Below are positions 17,942 through 29,800 of a DNA stretch of 64,000 nt, piece by piece. A program made the translations under genes and the position numbers. Each line of letters opens with the position of its first letter. Position 1 is the first letter of the stretch. The DNA comes from Betaproteobacteria bacterium (GTDB taxonomy: Bacteria; Pseudomonadota; Gammaproteobacteria; Burkholderiales; Thiobacteraceae): assembly GCA_024641855.1 (NCBI GenBank), contig JAHECG010000001.1, forward strand, positions 1-64,000, given 5' to 3'. The notes under the pieces were generated by a model. The model ran no database searches and had not been told where the DNA came from. It saw only the letters and a list, made by a program, of their open reading frames with translations.

Positions 17942-19104
17942 TGTTCTACGCAACCGCGATGAAGATGCAGCATGCCAAGCCGGATTACGACCAAGGCCTG
18001 TTGTGGACGGCTTTGTTGTTATTGGCCTTGGGCGCGGTGATGGTGTATTCGGCATCGATCGCGATTGCGGGTGCGAACCGTTATACCGGCTATCAAGAAA
18101 GTTACTACTTATTGCGGCAATTGGTTTATGTGGCGGTGAGTTTGCTGTTCGGTTTTATCGCTTTTCAATTCCCAATGCGCGCTTGGCAAAAAATGGCACC
18201 GTATTTGTTTATTGTCGGCATCGTGCTGTTGGTTTTGGTGTTGATCCCGGGCGTTGGGCGATCGGTGAATGGTTCGAAACGTTGGATATCGCTATTCGTT
18301 GTGAATTTACAACCGTCCGAATTAATGAAGCTATTTGCGGTGCTTTATGCCGCCGATTATTCGATTCGCAAAGCGGGGCACATGCAAAGTTTTACCAAAG
18401 GGTTTATGCCGATGCTCGTGGTGATGCTGTTCATTGGCGCATTGCTGCTGTTTGAACCGGATTTCGGCGCATTCGCAGTGATTATTGCCGTGGCGATGGG
18501 GATCTTGTTTTTGGGTGGCATCAATGGCCGCCAGTTTGGTAGCTTGATTGTGATGCTGGTCGTTGGCTTCGCTATCGTGATTTGGAGTTCGCCGTACCGG
18601 ATGCAGCGCATCATCGGCTTCATGGACCCTTGGGCTGATCCTTTCGGCAAGGGTTATCAACTGTCGCATGCGCTGATTGCATTTGGTCGCGGCGATTGGT
18701 TCGGCGTTGGGTTGGGCGGCAGTGTCGAAAAACTCATGTATTTACCGGAAGCGCATACAGACTTTTTGTTGGCAGTGATCGCAGAGGAGTTAGGTTTCGC
18801 TGGTGTGTTGATTGTGGTGCTGATGTTTGCCTACATTACCTTGCGAGCATTTGCAATCGGGCGCCAAGCCGCATCGTTGGAGCGGCCCTTTGCTGCGCTG
18901 GTCGCGCACGGTATCGGTATCTGGTTGGCGGTGCAGGCCATTATCAATATGGGTGTGAACATGGGCTTGTTGCCCACCAAAGGTTTGACCTTGCCGCTAC
19001 TGTCATTTGGCGGCAGCGGCATCGCCGCGAACTGCGTTGCGCTCGGTATTTTGTTGCGTGTGGATTGGGAAAGTCGGCAGTTGTTGAAGGGGTACGCGTC
19101 ATGA
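17938..19104 (+). CDS. ftsW: Septal peptidoglycan glycosyltransferase FtsW
   Basis: SEDS-family polytopic membrane protein that polymerises glycan strands with FtsI. The 388-aa sequence has about ten membrane spans. Key stretches are VYSASIAIA in the first span, [21 protein letters not shown] with the conserved Glu region, the large periplasmic loop [21 protein letters not shown], and the C-terminal [13 protein letters not shown]. It starts inside the murD stop. The stop is part of ATGA (19101-19104), which begins a 37-codon ORF rather than murG. Confidence 0.97.
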   Translation: MMFYATAMKMQHAKPDYDQGLLWTALLLLALGAVMVYSASIAIAGANRYTGYQESYYLLRQLVYVAVSLLFGFIAFQFPMRAWQKMAPYLFIVGIVLLVLVLIPGVGRSVNGSKRWISLFVVNLQPSELMKLFAVLYAADYSIRKAGHMQSFTKGFMPMLVVMLFIGALLLFEPDFGAFAVIIAVAMGILFLGGINGRQFGSLIVMLVVGFAIVIWSSPYRMQRIIGFMDPWADPFGKGYQLSHALIAFGRGDWFGVGLGGSVEKLMYLPEAHTDFLLAVIAEELGFAGVLIVVLMFAYITLRAFAIGRQAASLERPFAALVAHGIGIWLAVQAIINMGVNMGLLPTKGLTLPLLSFGGSGIAANCVALGILLRVDWESRQLLKGYAS

Positions 19105-19214
19105 GCAGGGAACAGGGGCCCCGCACAGTGGGGATGAGACCGCCCGCGAATGGCGCGTGGAGCCGACACGACCCTGCTTGCACTGGGTGGTGTTTGAAGA
19201 GGCGAGCGTCATGA
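19101..19214 (+). CDS. 37-codon ORF coupled by ATGA to both ftsW and murG
   Basis: The ATG at 19101 overlaps the ftsW stop, and the TGA at 19212-19214 overlaps the murG ATG at 19211, so the frame sits exactly between two translationally coupled genes. The peptide is Arg-rich with two Cys, starts [10 protein letters not shown] and ends KRRAS; it has no hydrophobic span. The 10-mer GCGTCATGAG occurs at 19096-19105 and again at 19206-19215, so the 110-bp unit looks like an insertion or partial duplication that kept both stop and start. MurG itself starts MSTPRTV, a weak similarity to the ORF's start. It may be a passive spacer that maintains coupling rather than a functional peptide. Confidence 0.45.
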   Translation: MSREQGPRTVGMRPPANGAWSRHDPACTGWCLKRRAS

Positions 19215-20314
19215 GTACGCCGCGAACAGTCATGATTATGGCAGGTGGAACCGGTGGGCATGTGTATCCAGGACTGGCCGTGGCGCAGGCTTTGCGCGAA
19301 CAGGGCTGGCATGTGGTTTGGCTTGGAACCAAGAATGGTTTAGAGGCCAAGTTGGTACCGGCACAGGATATTGAAATGGTGTGGCTGAAATTTGGCGGCG
19401 TGCGCGGCAAAGGTTTGATGCGCATGTTGTGGTTGCCGGCACAAATTATTTTGGCGTTTATCCAAAGTGCGCGCGCTATTTTTAAACATCGTCCAGATGT
19501 GGTGTTGGGACTGGGCGGTTACACCGCTTTTCCGGGCGGCATGATGGCCTCCCTGTTTAATCGGCCCTTAGTGATTCATGAGCAAAACTCCATTGCGGGC
19601 CTAACCAATCGTGTCTTAGCGTGTTTGGCGGAACAAGTGTTGGTGGCCTTCCCCAGCGCCTTTCAAGGTCCGAAAGATAAACCGATTCCTTGCGGCAAAG
19701 TAGTTGCCCAGTGTTGCGGCAATCCGGTGCGCGTGGATATCGCCGCGCTGCCTGCCCCGAGTGAGCGTTTGCAAAATCGCAGTGGCAAATTGCGAGTGCT
19801 GGTCGTCGGCGGCAGCCTCGGTGCGCAAGCCTTGAATGAAGCTGTGCCGCAAGCATTGAAATTGATCGATGCAGCGAGTCGGCCGGAAGTCGTGCACCAA
19901 GCGGGTATGAAGCATATCGCGCAATTGCAAGCCAATTACGCCGCAGCAGAAGTGAACGCAGAAGTACTGGCCTTCATCGACGATATGGCCGCGCGTTACG
20001 CCTGGTGTGATGTCGTGATTTGCCGCGCAGGCGCGCTGACCATTGCGGAATTGGCGGCAGCGGGTGTGGCGAGCGTGCTGGTGCCCTATCCCCATGCTGT
20101 GGACGACCATCAAACCACGAATGCCTTTTATTTGAGCTCGGCAGGTGCGGCGATTTTGATGCCGCAAAGTGAATTGACGCCGCAGAAATTGGCGCAACTG
20201 CTGGGTGAGTTCACGCATGAGAAATTGTTGGCGATGGCGCAACAGGCTCGCGTGTTGGCGCAGCCGGATGCGACGCGCATCGTCGCTGAGACGTGTATGA
20301 GGTTGGCGGCATGA
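19211..20314 (+). CDS. murG: UDP-GlcNAc:lipid I N-acetylglucosaminyltransferase MurG
   Basis: Peripheral inner-membrane GT-B glycosyltransferase producing lipid II. The start is set at the ATG of MSTPRTV, which places the G-loop MAGGTGGHVYPGLAVA near residue 10; an upstream in-frame ATG at 19157 lies in the spacer. Other signatures: GLGGYTAFPGGMMA, EQNSIAGLTNR, GGSLGAQALNEA, and CRAGALTIAELAAAGVASVLVPYPHAVDDHQTTNA. The length of 367 aa is normal. The stop lies next to a palindromic repeat in place of direct overlap with murC. Confidence 0.97.
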   Translation: MSTPRTVMIMAGGTGGHVYPGLAVAQALREQGWHVVWLGTKNGLEAKLVPAQDIEMVWLKFGGVRGKGLMRMLWLPAQIILAFIQSARAIFKHRPDVVLGLGGYTAFPGGMMASLFNRPLVIHEQNSIAGLTNRVLACLAEQVLVAFPSAFQGPKDKPIPCGKVVAQCCGNPVRVDIAALPAPSERLQNRSGKLRVLVVGGSLGAQALNEAVPQALKLIDAASRPEVVHQAGMKHIAQLQANYAAAEVNAEVLAFIDDMAARYAWCDVVICRAGALTIAELAAAGVASVLVPYPHAVDDHQTTNAFYLSSAGAAILMPQSELTPQKLAQLLGEFTHEKLLAMAQQARVLAQPDATRIVAETCMRLAA

Positions 20315-20326
20315 AAAAAAACTTTC

Positions 20327-20425
20327 AACGCAAAGACGCAAAGATCGCAAAGAACCCCCAAGTCGTATGGGGCCATGATTATCGAAACATGGGTTGTCTC
20401 TTTGCGTCCTTTGCATCTTTGCGTT
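20327..20425. repeat. Palindromic repeat in the murG-murC gap (CGCAAAGA family)
   Basis: Left arm 20327-20353 and right arm 20399-20425 are 27-base near-perfect inverted repeats built from repeated CGCAAAGA units (for example AACGCAAAGACGCAAAGA on the left, TCTTTGCGTCCTTTGC on the right), with a ~45-base centre. The sequence type, runs of CGCAAAG, is one I recall as a widely dispersed element in proteobacterial genomes. The murG stop context GCATGAAA is echoed by the murC start context GCAATGAAA, as if the element split an ATGA overlap. Confidence 0.75.
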
Positions 20426-20444
20426 TAACGCCTTTGGATTTGCA

Positions 20445-21832
20445 ATGAAACACAAAGTCAAACACATTCACTTTGTAGGTATTGGCGGCGTCGGCATGAG
20501 CGGCATCGCCGAGGTTTTGCTGAACCTGGGCTTCAAGGTCAGCGGTTCGGATTTATCCGACAACGCGGCGACGAAGCGTTTAGCCAAGCAGGGCGCGAAG
20601 ATTTTTCACAATCATGCCGCCAGCCATGTGGAAAAGGCCGATGTGGTGGTGACCTCTACAGCGGTCAAAGCGGACAACCCGGAAGTGTTGATGGCACGTG
20701 AGAAAGCCATCCCAGTGGTGCCGCGCGCCATGATGTTGGCGGAGTTGATGCGCTTCAAACAAGGCATCGCAGTCGCAGGTACACACGGTAAAACCACCAC
20801 GACGAGTTTGATCGCCAGTGTGTTGGCAGAGGGTGGTTTGGATCCGACTTATGTGATCGGTGGTCGGTTAGAAGCGGCTGGCGCACATGCCAAGTTAGGG
20901 CAAGGCGAATGGCTGGTGGCAGAGGCGGATGAGTCCGATGCTTCCTTTTTGTATTTGATGCCCGTGCTGTCGGTCGTCACCAACATCGATGCCGACCATA
21001 TGGAAACCTATGGCCACGATTTCGAAAAACTGAAACAAGCGTTCGTCGATTTTATCCAGCATTTGCCGTTTTACGGCGTGGCGGTGTTGTGTGTGGATGA
21101 TCCACATGTGCAAGCGATCATGCCACGCTTAACGAAAGCCATTGTGACTTACGGCACAACGAAAAAAGCAGATATCCGCGCCACCAAAATTAAAGCGGCG
21201 GCGGGGCAAATGCAATTTCAAGTGACACGCAAAAGCGGCACTACGCTCGCCGTGACCCTCAATTTACCAGGCCATCACAACGTGCTGAATGCATTGGCAG
21301 CGATTGCGGTAGCGAGTGAATTGAATGTCTCCGATAAAGCGATTTTGAAGGGGTTGTCCGAGTTCAAAGGGGTGGGTCGGCGCTTCCAGCGCTATGGCGA
21401 AATTCCGCTGGCGAGTGGCGGCAGTTTCACCTTGATCGATGACTATGGGCATCACCCGGTGGAAATGGCGGCGACGATTGCTGCGGCGCGTGGCGCCTTC
21501 CCCAAACAGCGTTTAGTGCTGGCATTTCAGCCGCATCGCTATTCGCGCACGCGCGACTTGTTCGAGGATTTCGTGAAAGTGTTATCGAGTGTAGATGCCT
21601 TGGTGTTGAGCGAAGTGTATCCCGCAGGTGAAGCGCCGATTGTGGCCGCCGATGGCCGAGCGATGGCGCGTGCGATCCGCGTAGCTGGAAAGGTTGAGCC
21701 GGTATTCGTGGAAACAATTGGCGAGGTGCCGCAGACGATTATGAATTTGGTGCGTGCCGGTGACGTGGTGTTGACCATGGGCGCGGGTTCGGTCGGGCAA
21801 GTGCCGGGCCTGTTGGTGCAGACCGGTGAAGC

Positions 21833-21836
<4 letters not shown>
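20445..21836 (+). CDS. murC: UDP-MurNAc:L-alanine ligase MurC
   Basis: First Mur ligase, adding L-Ala to UDP-MurNAc. The ATG of [12 protein letters not shown] is chosen because the N-terminal nucleotide-binding motif [16 protein letters not shown] follows directly; an upstream in-frame ATG would translate the repeat. The P-loop [12 protein letters not shown] is near residue 112, with [21 protein letters not shown] and [14 protein letters not shown] downstream. The protein has 463 aa. Its stop overlaps the GTG start of murB (21833-21836). Confidence 0.97.
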
Positions 21837-24546
<2,710 letters not shown>

Positions 24547-24566
24547 GGGATTCGGAGCGAGCATTA

Positions 24567-25802
24567 ATGGCTAAAAATAAAGAACAGAAAAACCTACTGA
24601 TCGGTCTTGATATCGGTACTTCCAAGATTGTGGCTTTGGTGGCTGAGGTCATGCCAGAAGGGCGTATGGAGGTGATCGGCATTGGTGAGACGCCATCGCG
24701 GGGACTGAAGAAAGGCGTGGTGGCGAATATTGAGTCCACCGTAAACGCCATTCAGCGTGCGCTGGAAGAAGCGGAGTTGATGGCGGATTGCAAAATTCGC
24801 GAGGTGTATACCGGGATCGCCGGTAGCCATATCAAGAGCCTTAACTCCCACGGCATGGTGGCGATCAAGGACAAAGAAGTCGCGCAGGCGGATGTGGAGC
24901 GCGTGGTAGAAACTGCGCGCGCCGTCAACATCCCGACTGATCAGCAGATCCTGCATATCTTGACGCAAGAATTCATTATTGACGGCCAGGAAGATGTGCG
25001 TGAACCGCTAGGGATGAGCGGGGTTCGTCTGGAAGTGAAAGTACACATCGTGACCGGCGCCGTTTCTGCGGCACAGAACATTATCAAGTGCGTGAAGCGC
25101 TGTGGTTTGGAAGTGCGGGATCTGATTTTGCAACCGCTGGCGTCGAGCATGGCGGTGCTGACCGAAGATGAAAAAGATTTGGGTGTGTGCTTGATCGATA
25201 TCGGCGGTGGTACGGCGGATATCGCGGTATTCACCAATGGCGCGATCCGCCATACCGCAGTGATCCCGATCGCCGGAGATCAAATCACCAACGATATCGC
25301 CATGGCTTTGCGCACACCGACCAAAGAAGCGGAAGACATCAAGCGCATTCATGGTTGTGCATTGCGGCAACTGGCGCATCCCTCGGAAATGATTGAAGTG
25401 CCGAGCGTGGGAGATCGTGGCCCGCGTCAGCTTTCGCGTCAAACCTTGGCGGAAGTGATCGAGCCACGGGTTGAAGAATTGTATTCCTTGGCACAAGCCG
25501 AATTGCGCCGCAGCGGTTTCGAGGAATTGATTTCCTCCGGCATCGTGCTCACCGGCGGATCGAGCATGATGCAAGGCATGGTGGATTTGGGTGAGGAAGT
25601 GTTTCACATGCCGGTGCGATTGGGACTGCCGCAGTACGTCGGCGGTCTTTCGGAAGTGGTACGCAATCCGCGCTACGCGACCGGGGTCGGCTTGTTGCTC
25701 GCTGGTTTGGAACAATATCAGCGTCATCAATTAGTGCGTATGCAGAGTTCTTCAGTGCAGCAAGTGTTCGACAAAATGAAGTCATGGTTTCAGGGTTTTT
25801 AG
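24567..25802 (+). CDS. ftsA: Cell division protein FtsA
   Basis: Actin-like ATPase that anchors FtsZ to the membrane and recruits late division proteins. The protein has 411 aa. The phosphate-1 motif LIGLDIGTSKIVALVAE is near residue 10, the 1C domain follows at about 85-160, DIGGGTADIAVFTNG is the phosphate-2 motif, and GIVLTGGSSMMQGM is the adenosine motif. The C-terminal amphipathic helix (VFDKMKSWFQGF) is the membrane-targeting sequence. A repeat-bearing gap of 117 bp separates it from ftsZ. Confidence 0.97.
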   Translation: MAKNKEQKNLLIGLDIGTSKIVALVAEVMPEGRMEVIGIGETPSRGLKKGVVANIESTVNAIQRALEEAELMADCKIREVYTGIAGSHIKSLNSHGMVAIKDKEVAQADVERVVETARAVNIPTDQQILHILTQEFIIDGQEDVREPLGMSGVRLEVKVHIVTGAVSAAQNIIKCVKRCGLEVRDLILQPLASSMAVLTEDEKDLGVCLIDIGGGTADIAVFTNGAIRHTAVIPIAGDQITNDIAMALRTPTKEAEDIKRIHGCALRQLAHPSEMIEVPSVGDRGPRQLSRQTLAEVIEPRVEELYSLAQAELRRSGFEELISSGIVLTGGSSMMQGMVDLGEEVFHMPVRLGLPQYVGGLSEVVRNPRYATGVGLLLAGLEQYQRHQLVRMQSSSVQQVFDKMKSWFQGF

Positions 25803-25808
25803 AAATAA

Positions 25809-25868
25809 CTCGCGTAGCGAGACAAAGTCCCTCTCGCCCGCTTGCGGGAGAGAGTTAGGAGAGAGGGA
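25809..25868. repeat. Palindromic repeat in the ftsA-ftsZ gap (CCCTCTC family)
   Basis: Nested dyads: CTCGC/GCGAG (25809-25821), CCCGC/GCGGG (25837-25848) and TCCCTCTC/GAGAGGGA (25828-25835 with 25861-25868). The TCCCTCTC...GCGGGAGAGAGTTAGG string resembles the CCCTCTCCC/GGGAGAGGG dispersed repeats known in many proteobacteria (memory only). A 7-mer TTTTTAG flanks it at 25796-25802 and 25874-25880, which might be a target duplication or chance. It will form a hairpin between ftsA and ftsZ mRNA segments. Confidence 0.7.
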
Positions 25869-25919
25869 AACATTTTTTAGGCGTTGTTTTTTTGCAGTTC
25901 TTTTTATTAGGAGGTGGCG

Positions 25920-27068
25920 ATGTTTGAAATTCTCGATAATCAGTCTCAGGATGCAGTCATTAAAGTAATTGGTGTCGGTGGTTGCGGTGGTAATGCCGTA
26001 GATCACATGATCGCGTGTGGGCTGCAAGGCGTGGAATTCATTGCAGCGAATACCGATGCACAAGCACTTTCCAAGAGCGAAGCGCACGTTAAGTTGCAAC
26101 TGGGTAACTCCATCACCAAAGGCTTAGGTGCGGGAGCTAATCCGGAAATCGGGCGTGAATCAGCGTTGGAAGACCGAGAGAAAATCGCGGAAGTTATCGA
26201 TGGTGCAGACATGCTGTTCATCACTGCGGGCATGGGTGGTGGTACCGGTACTGGCGCGGCTCCAGTTATCGCTGAAGTTGCAAAAGAGCTGGGTATCCTG
26301 ACCGTGGCGGTGGTGACCAAGCCATTTATGTTCGAAGGTCGTCGTTTAAAGGTGGCGAACTCCGGCATCGAGGCGCTGTCACAGAATGTGGATTCGCTGA
26401 TCATCATCCCGAATGAAAAATTGATGCAAGTGTTGGGTGATGATGTTTCGGTGTTGGATGCATTCAAAGCCGCTAACGAAGTGTTGCACGGCGCTGTTTC
26501 CGGTATTGCTGAAGTGATTAGCTGCCCTGGTTTGGTGAATGTGGACTTCGCTGACGTACGAACCGTGATGTCGGAGATGGGGATGGCGATGATGGGTTCG
26601 TCCAAGGCGCAGGGCGTCGATCGTGCACGACTCGCGGCTGAACAAGCTGTGATGAGTCCGCTGTTGGAAGATGTCAATTTGTCCGGCGCGCGCGGCATGT
26701 TAGTCAACATTACGGCCAGCCATTCGCTGAAGATGAAAGAGATCCATCAAGTCATGCAGACCATTCGCGAATATACGGCGGAAGATGCAACGGTGATCTT
26801 TGGTGCGGTGTTTGATGAAAACATGAACGAAGATTTGCGTGTGACCATGGTTGCGACGGGTTTAGGCATGCCTTCACAAGCGCGCCAACAGAAACCGCTG
26901 ACGATTGTTCAACGGACGGGCACCGACAATGTCGAAATGAGTTATCCCGAAGGCGATGCGCCAGCGGTGATTCGTTCCGGACGTCGTGCCGCAGCGGTTG
27001 AAGCGATGAAGGCTTCGGGTGTGGATTTGTTGGATATTCCTGCGTTTTTGCGTAAGCAGGCGGACTAA
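25920..27068 (+). CDS. ftsZ: Cell division protein FtsZ
   Basis: Tubulin-like GTPase forming the Z-ring. The ATG at 25920 has AGGAGG about 5 bp upstream; the in-frame GTG at 25914 is inside that site. IKVIGVGGCGGNAVDHM starts the GTPase domain, the tubulin signature GGGTGTGAAP is near residue 105, and NVDFADVRTVM (T7 loop region) is mid-protein. The C-terminal peptide DIPAFLRKQAD matches the conserved tail that binds FtsA and ZipA. The 382-aa length is typical. The strong ribosome site fits the high FtsZ demand. Confidence 0.98.
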   Translation: MFEILDNQSQDAVIKVIGVGGCGGNAVDHMIACGLQGVEFIAANTDAQALSKSEAHVKLQLGNSITKGLGAGANPEIGRESALEDREKIAEVIDGADMLFITAGMGGGTGTGAAPVIAEVAKELGILTVAVVTKPFMFEGRRLKVANSGIEALSQNVDSLIIIPNEKLMQVLGDDVSVLDAFKAANEVLHGAVSGIAEVISCPGLVNVDFADVRTVMSEMGMAMMGSSKAQGVDRARLAAEQAVMSPLLEDVNLSGARGMLVNITASHSLKMKEIHQVMQTIREYTAEDATVIFGAVFDENMNEDLRVTMVATGLGMPSQARQQKPLTIVQRTGTDNVEMSYPEGDAPAVIRSGRRAAAVEAMKASGVDLLDIPAFLRKQAD

Positions 27069-27228
27069 AAGTTGGTGTCAGGCTGAGAGCTGAATTTAGG
27101 GCGCTCGGTCTTAATATCTCGTGAAAATGGGCGTAAAAGCTCAGGGGCGCGGCTCCCCCAAAAAATTGGGTGGGTCAACGATATGATAGAATGTGCGTTT
27201 TTTACGCTTTAAACCTTAGGATTTACAC

Positions 27229-28143
27229 TTGTTAAAGCAACGTACCTTAAAAAATGTCATTAGTGCGACTGGCGTAGGTTTACATAGCGGCCAGAAAGTC
27301 ACGATGACGCTACGTCCGGCTCCGATTGATACCGGGATCGTATTTTGCCGTGTGGACTTGCCGCAGGCACCGACGATCAAAGCCGACCCGTTTCATGTGA
27401 CCGACACGCGTTTGTGTTCCGCCTTGGAAGCCAATGGCGCTAAAGTCATGACGGTTGAGCACTTGATGTCAGCCTTGGCCGGACTGGGAATCGATAACGT
27501 GTATGTCGATCTCACCGCTTCTGAAGTGCCAATTATGGATGGCTCGGCCAGCCCATTCGTGTTTTTGGTGCAATCGGCAGGCGTTGAAGAACAGTCGGCG
27601 CTGAAGCGCTTTATCCGGGTAAAAGCGCCTATCACCATTGCGGATGGTGATAAATGGGTTAAGTTGGAGCCGTATAACGGTTTTCGCGTCACGCTCAGCA
27701 TCGATTTTGATCACCCGGTTTTTGAACATTCTGGTAAGGCGGTGACGGTTGATTTTGCCGACACTTCTTTCATTAAAGAAATCAGTCGCGCGCGTACTTT
27801 CGGCTTCATGCATGAAGTGGAATATTTGCGTAACAATGGTTTGGCGTTGGGCGGTAGTCTGGACAACGCCATTGTGATGGATGAGTTTCGGGTGCTGAAT
27901 GCAGATGGTTTACGTTACGACGACGAGTTCGTCAAACATAAAGCATTAGACGCCATTGGTGATCTATATATGTTGGGCCACCCTTTGATTGGCGCATTCA
28001 GCGGCAATAAGTCCGGCCACGCGCTTAATAATCAGTTGCTCCGCGCCATGCTGCAAGATCAAACGGCTTGGGAGTTCGTTTCCTTTAAACGCCAGGACGA
28101 AGCGCCGCAAGGATTTCTTCGCCTGCAGGCGCAAACGGTTTAG
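27229..28143 (+). CDS. lpxC: UDP-3-O-acyl-N-acetylglucosamine deacetylase LpxC
   Basis: Zinc deacetylase, the committed step of lipid A synthesis. The protein of 304 aa begins [10 protein letters not shown], the family start, which forces a TTG initiation codon at 27229; AGGA lies about 9 bp upstream. [15 protein letters not shown] carries the first zinc His, and [19 protein letters not shown] supplies the second His and Asp. The 160-bp gap after ftsZ may hold its own promoter; a weak candidate is TTGGGT (27166) with TAGAAT (27187), spacer only 15 bp. The rare TTG start would lower expression of a dosage-sensitive enzyme. Confidence 0.96.
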   Translation: MLKQRTLKNVISATGVGLHSGQKVTMTLRPAPIDTGIVFCRVDLPQAPTIKADPFHVTDTRLCSALEANGAKVMTVEHLMSALAGLGIDNVYVDLTASEVPIMDGSASPFVFLVQSAGVEEQSALKRFIRVKAPITIADGDKWVKLEPYNGFRVTLSIDFDHPVFEHSGKAVTVDFADTSFIKEISRARTFGFMHEVEYLRNNGLALGGSLDNAIVMDEFRVLNADGLRYDDEFVKHKALDAIGDLYMLGHPLIGAFSGNKSGHALNNQLLRAMLQDQTAWEFVSFKRQDEAPQGFLRLQAQTV

Positions 28144-28162
28144 CACTTTAGGCAGCTTGGAC

Positions 28163-28345
28163 ATGATCGTCCTGCGCTTTTATCTTCTCTTTGTGTTGCT
28201 GACGATAGGCGGCGCATTGCTAGTTGGGTTGGTACTCAGGGATAAGCGCTGGTTACGATTTGCTTGGCAACTATTTAAATTCTCGGTGGTGTTGTTATTG
28301 GTCATCGGCTTGGCGGTTACGATCGGTCGTTTGATCTTGATTTGA
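28163..28345 (+). CDS. Small two-span membrane protein downstream of lpxC
   Basis: A 60-aa ORF starting 20 bp after lpxC. It consists of two hydrophobic helices (about residues 2-24 and 38-58) joined by a polar turn LRDKRWLRFAW. Similar short proteins with a DRRYLRFAxR-like loop occur near lpxC/dciA in other proteobacteria (memory, unverified). Its 3' end overlaps the convergent dciA gene by 51 bp, which is unusual; both frames look coding. Function unknown. Confidence 0.6.
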   Translation: MIVLRFYLLFVLLTIGGALLVGLVLRDKRWLRFAWQLFKFSVVLLLVIGLAVTIGRLILI

Positions 28346-28777
28346 CCCGATTTGGTGCCGAATCAAGTTAGTGAGCGCTTCCTTAAGCGCTGAAACAGGT
28401 AGTTCGCGCTCCAGCTGAGTAAGGCAGGATAATCCGCTGTATGATATTGGGTTTTTCTGCGTCGTCACGGGCTTAGATGACGGCTGATTCACTTGCACAT
28501 CTACCAAAATTCCAGTAATTTCACCTCCCCGCTGCTGAAATTTAGTCAGCAGACTGGGCAATTGCTGATTTAGTTTTGAAGCAATTGCGCCGTTATCGGT
28601 ATAAAGAGTCACTACGCCGTTGTCTATGCGACCGACTCGACTATAACGTGCCAAACCAATAGGCGCGATGGATTCCCAAATCTGTGCAAGTTCACTAAGC
28701 CTTTGGGCCGCAGCGGTTAAACGGCTCAACGGTGAGTTTGGTTCATGCAAGAAAGTCTCTAATTTACGTGCAGACAT
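28295..28777 (-). CDS. dciA: DciA-like protein (DUF721), helicase-operator family
   Basis: Protein of 160 aa with the DUF721/DciA core at about residues 15-100: LAQIWESIAPIGLARYSRVGRI and the segment GVVTLYTDNGAIASKLNQQLPSLL. DciA is the ancestral bacterial loader/operator of the replicative helicase DnaB, replaced by DnaC in E. coli. The C-terminal ~60 residues are low-complexity and polar, as is common. Its location next to an M23 peptidase gene and secA is a conserved proteobacterial neighbourhood. It is transcribed divergently from the M23 gene and convergently with the small membrane gene. Confidence 0.8.
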   Translation of the reverse strand: MSARKLETFLHEPNSPLSRLTAAAQRLSELAQIWESIAPIGLARYSRVGRIDNGVVTLYTDNGAIASKLNQQLPSLLTKFQQRGGEITGILVDVQVNQPSSKPVTTQKNPISYSGLSCLTQLERELPVSALKEALTNLIRHQIGSNQDQTTDRNRQADDQ

Positions 28778-28816
28778 AATGTGCGTACTTAATTAATGAA
28801 TGTGTAGAGGATACGC

Positions 28817-29734
28817 TTGAATATCATATTCGTATCAAATCGACTAGCGACAGCGCGCACCGTCTGTGTAGGGCGTTGTCAGACAGGCTTACTGCTCATC
28901 GGCAGCTTAGTCCTGTTTATGATCCTAAGCGCGAGCTTTGGTTATCTCATGCTGTTCAAATTCGGTGGAACACAAGTCCCGATGGTACAGAAGTTCCTGG
29001 TGTCCGCATTGCAAAATGCCAATGAAAATGAACGCTTAGCAACACAACAACGCCTTTCAGCAATGGCGATTAAAGTCGGCGAAATGCAGGCGCAAGTGTT
29101 ACGTCTCGAAGCCTTGGGCGAACGTGTGGCAAAGGTATCCGGCATTAAGAAAGAAGAAATCAATTTCGACCGCAAACCCGGGCGAGGTGGTCCACTTTTG
29201 CCAGGTAGGGGTGTGAGCCTAAGCTTAGATGACTTTCAACAGGAGTTAAGCAAGTTTGGCCTGACATTGGATGACAAAGCAGATCAGATGGCAGTAATGG
29301 AGTCATTGCTGTCACGCGAACAAGTGCGCAAAGCAGCATTACCCTCGGCATTACCAGTCAATATAGGTTTTTTCTCTTCAAATTTTGGTTGGCGTTTAGA
29401 TCCATTTACGGGCCAACGTTCAATGCATGAAGGTGTCGATTTTGTGGCCGATGTTGGGGCGCCAATCAAAGCGGCTGCGGGTGGTATCGTCATCTACTCC
29501 GATATCCATTCCGGCTATGGTAATATGATCGAAGTCGACCACGGCAACGGGTTAGTCAGTCGTTATGCACATGCATCCAAACGATTGGTTAAAGAAGGCG
29601 ATGTAGTGTTGCGTGGCCAAAAGATTGGCGAAGTTGGCAGCACGGGTCGTTCCACAGGTCCGCATTTGCACTTCGAAGTACTCTTTAACGGTACGCCACA
29701 AAACCCCACCCGCTATTTGAACTTGCCGGGCTAA
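28817..29734 (+). CDS. M23-family peptidoglycan endopeptidase (membrane-anchored)
   Basis: Protein of 305 aa starting at TTG. A transmembrane anchor at about residues 25-50 precedes a coiled-coil stretch (about 70-115), a Gly/Pro linker, and a C-terminal LytM domain (about 205-300). Zinc ligands are visible: His and Asp in [16 protein letters not shown] and the HLHFEV motif. The active site looks complete, unlike EnvC/NlpD-type activators. Probably trims peptidoglycan cross-links in the periplasm. It lies between dciA (divergent) and secA (same strand, 89 bp downstream). Confidence 0.9.
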   Translation: MNIIFVSNRLATARTVCVGRCQTGLLLIGSLVLFMILSASFGYLMLFKFGGTQVPMVQKFLVSALQNANENERLATQQRLSAMAIKVGEMQAQVLRLEALGERVAKVSGIKKEEINFDRKPGRGGPLLPGRGVSLSLDDFQQELSKFGLTLDDKADQMAVMESLLSREQVRKAALPSALPVNIGFFSSNFGWRLDPFTGQRSMHEGVDFVADVGAPIKAAAGGIVIYSDIHSGYGNMIEVDHGNGLVSRYAHASKRLVKEGDVVLRGQKIGEVGSTGRSTGPHLHFEVLFNGTPQNPTRYLNLPG

Positions 29735-29752
29735 GTCGAGCCTTATATACCA

Positions 29753-29800
29753 ATGAGGTGCAAGCGTCGCGTGGTTGCTCTCGCGGCACTTGCACCTTAA
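29753..29800 (+). other. Possible 15-codon leader peptide ahead of secA
   Basis: ATG at 29753 opens a 15-codon frame ending with a Pro codon and TAA at 29798-29800, 23 bp before the secA ATG. The peptide reads [15 protein letters not shown]: a basic N-terminus and a short hydrophobic Ala/Leu core, like a miniature export signal. There is no convincing Shine-Dalgarno. It coincides almost exactly with a strong hairpin, so coding content may be accidental. SecM-type leaders regulate secA in enterobacteria, which is the reason to record it. Confidence 0.3.
29756..29797 (+). promoter_or_regulatory. Strong hairpin immediately upstream of secA
   Basis: AGGTGCAAG (29756-29764) pairs perfectly with CTTGCACCT (29789-29797); after one C/A mismatch the stem continues with GTCGCG (29766-29771) against CGCGGC (29782-29787), giving about 15 pairs including one G/U and a ~10-base loop. 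TTAATTTTATTT follows, a loose T-tract, so it could be a weak terminator/attenuator between the M23 gene and secA or a translation control element. Confidence 0.65.

Noticed and set aside
19616-20467. 283-codon minus-strand frame opposite murG and the repeat
   Set aside because: It reads backwards through conserved MurG sequence and the CGCAAAGA repeat, with Cys/His/Gln-rich composition and no recognisable fold.
26003-26710. 235-codon minus-strand frame opposite ftsZ
   Set aside because: Entirely antisense to the most conserved part of FtsZ; no ribosome site or motif.
27069-27228. GGGGCGCGGCTCCCC dyad after ftsZ as a terminator
   Set aside because: The stem is only four to five pairs and is followed by A residues rather than T's on the coding strand.
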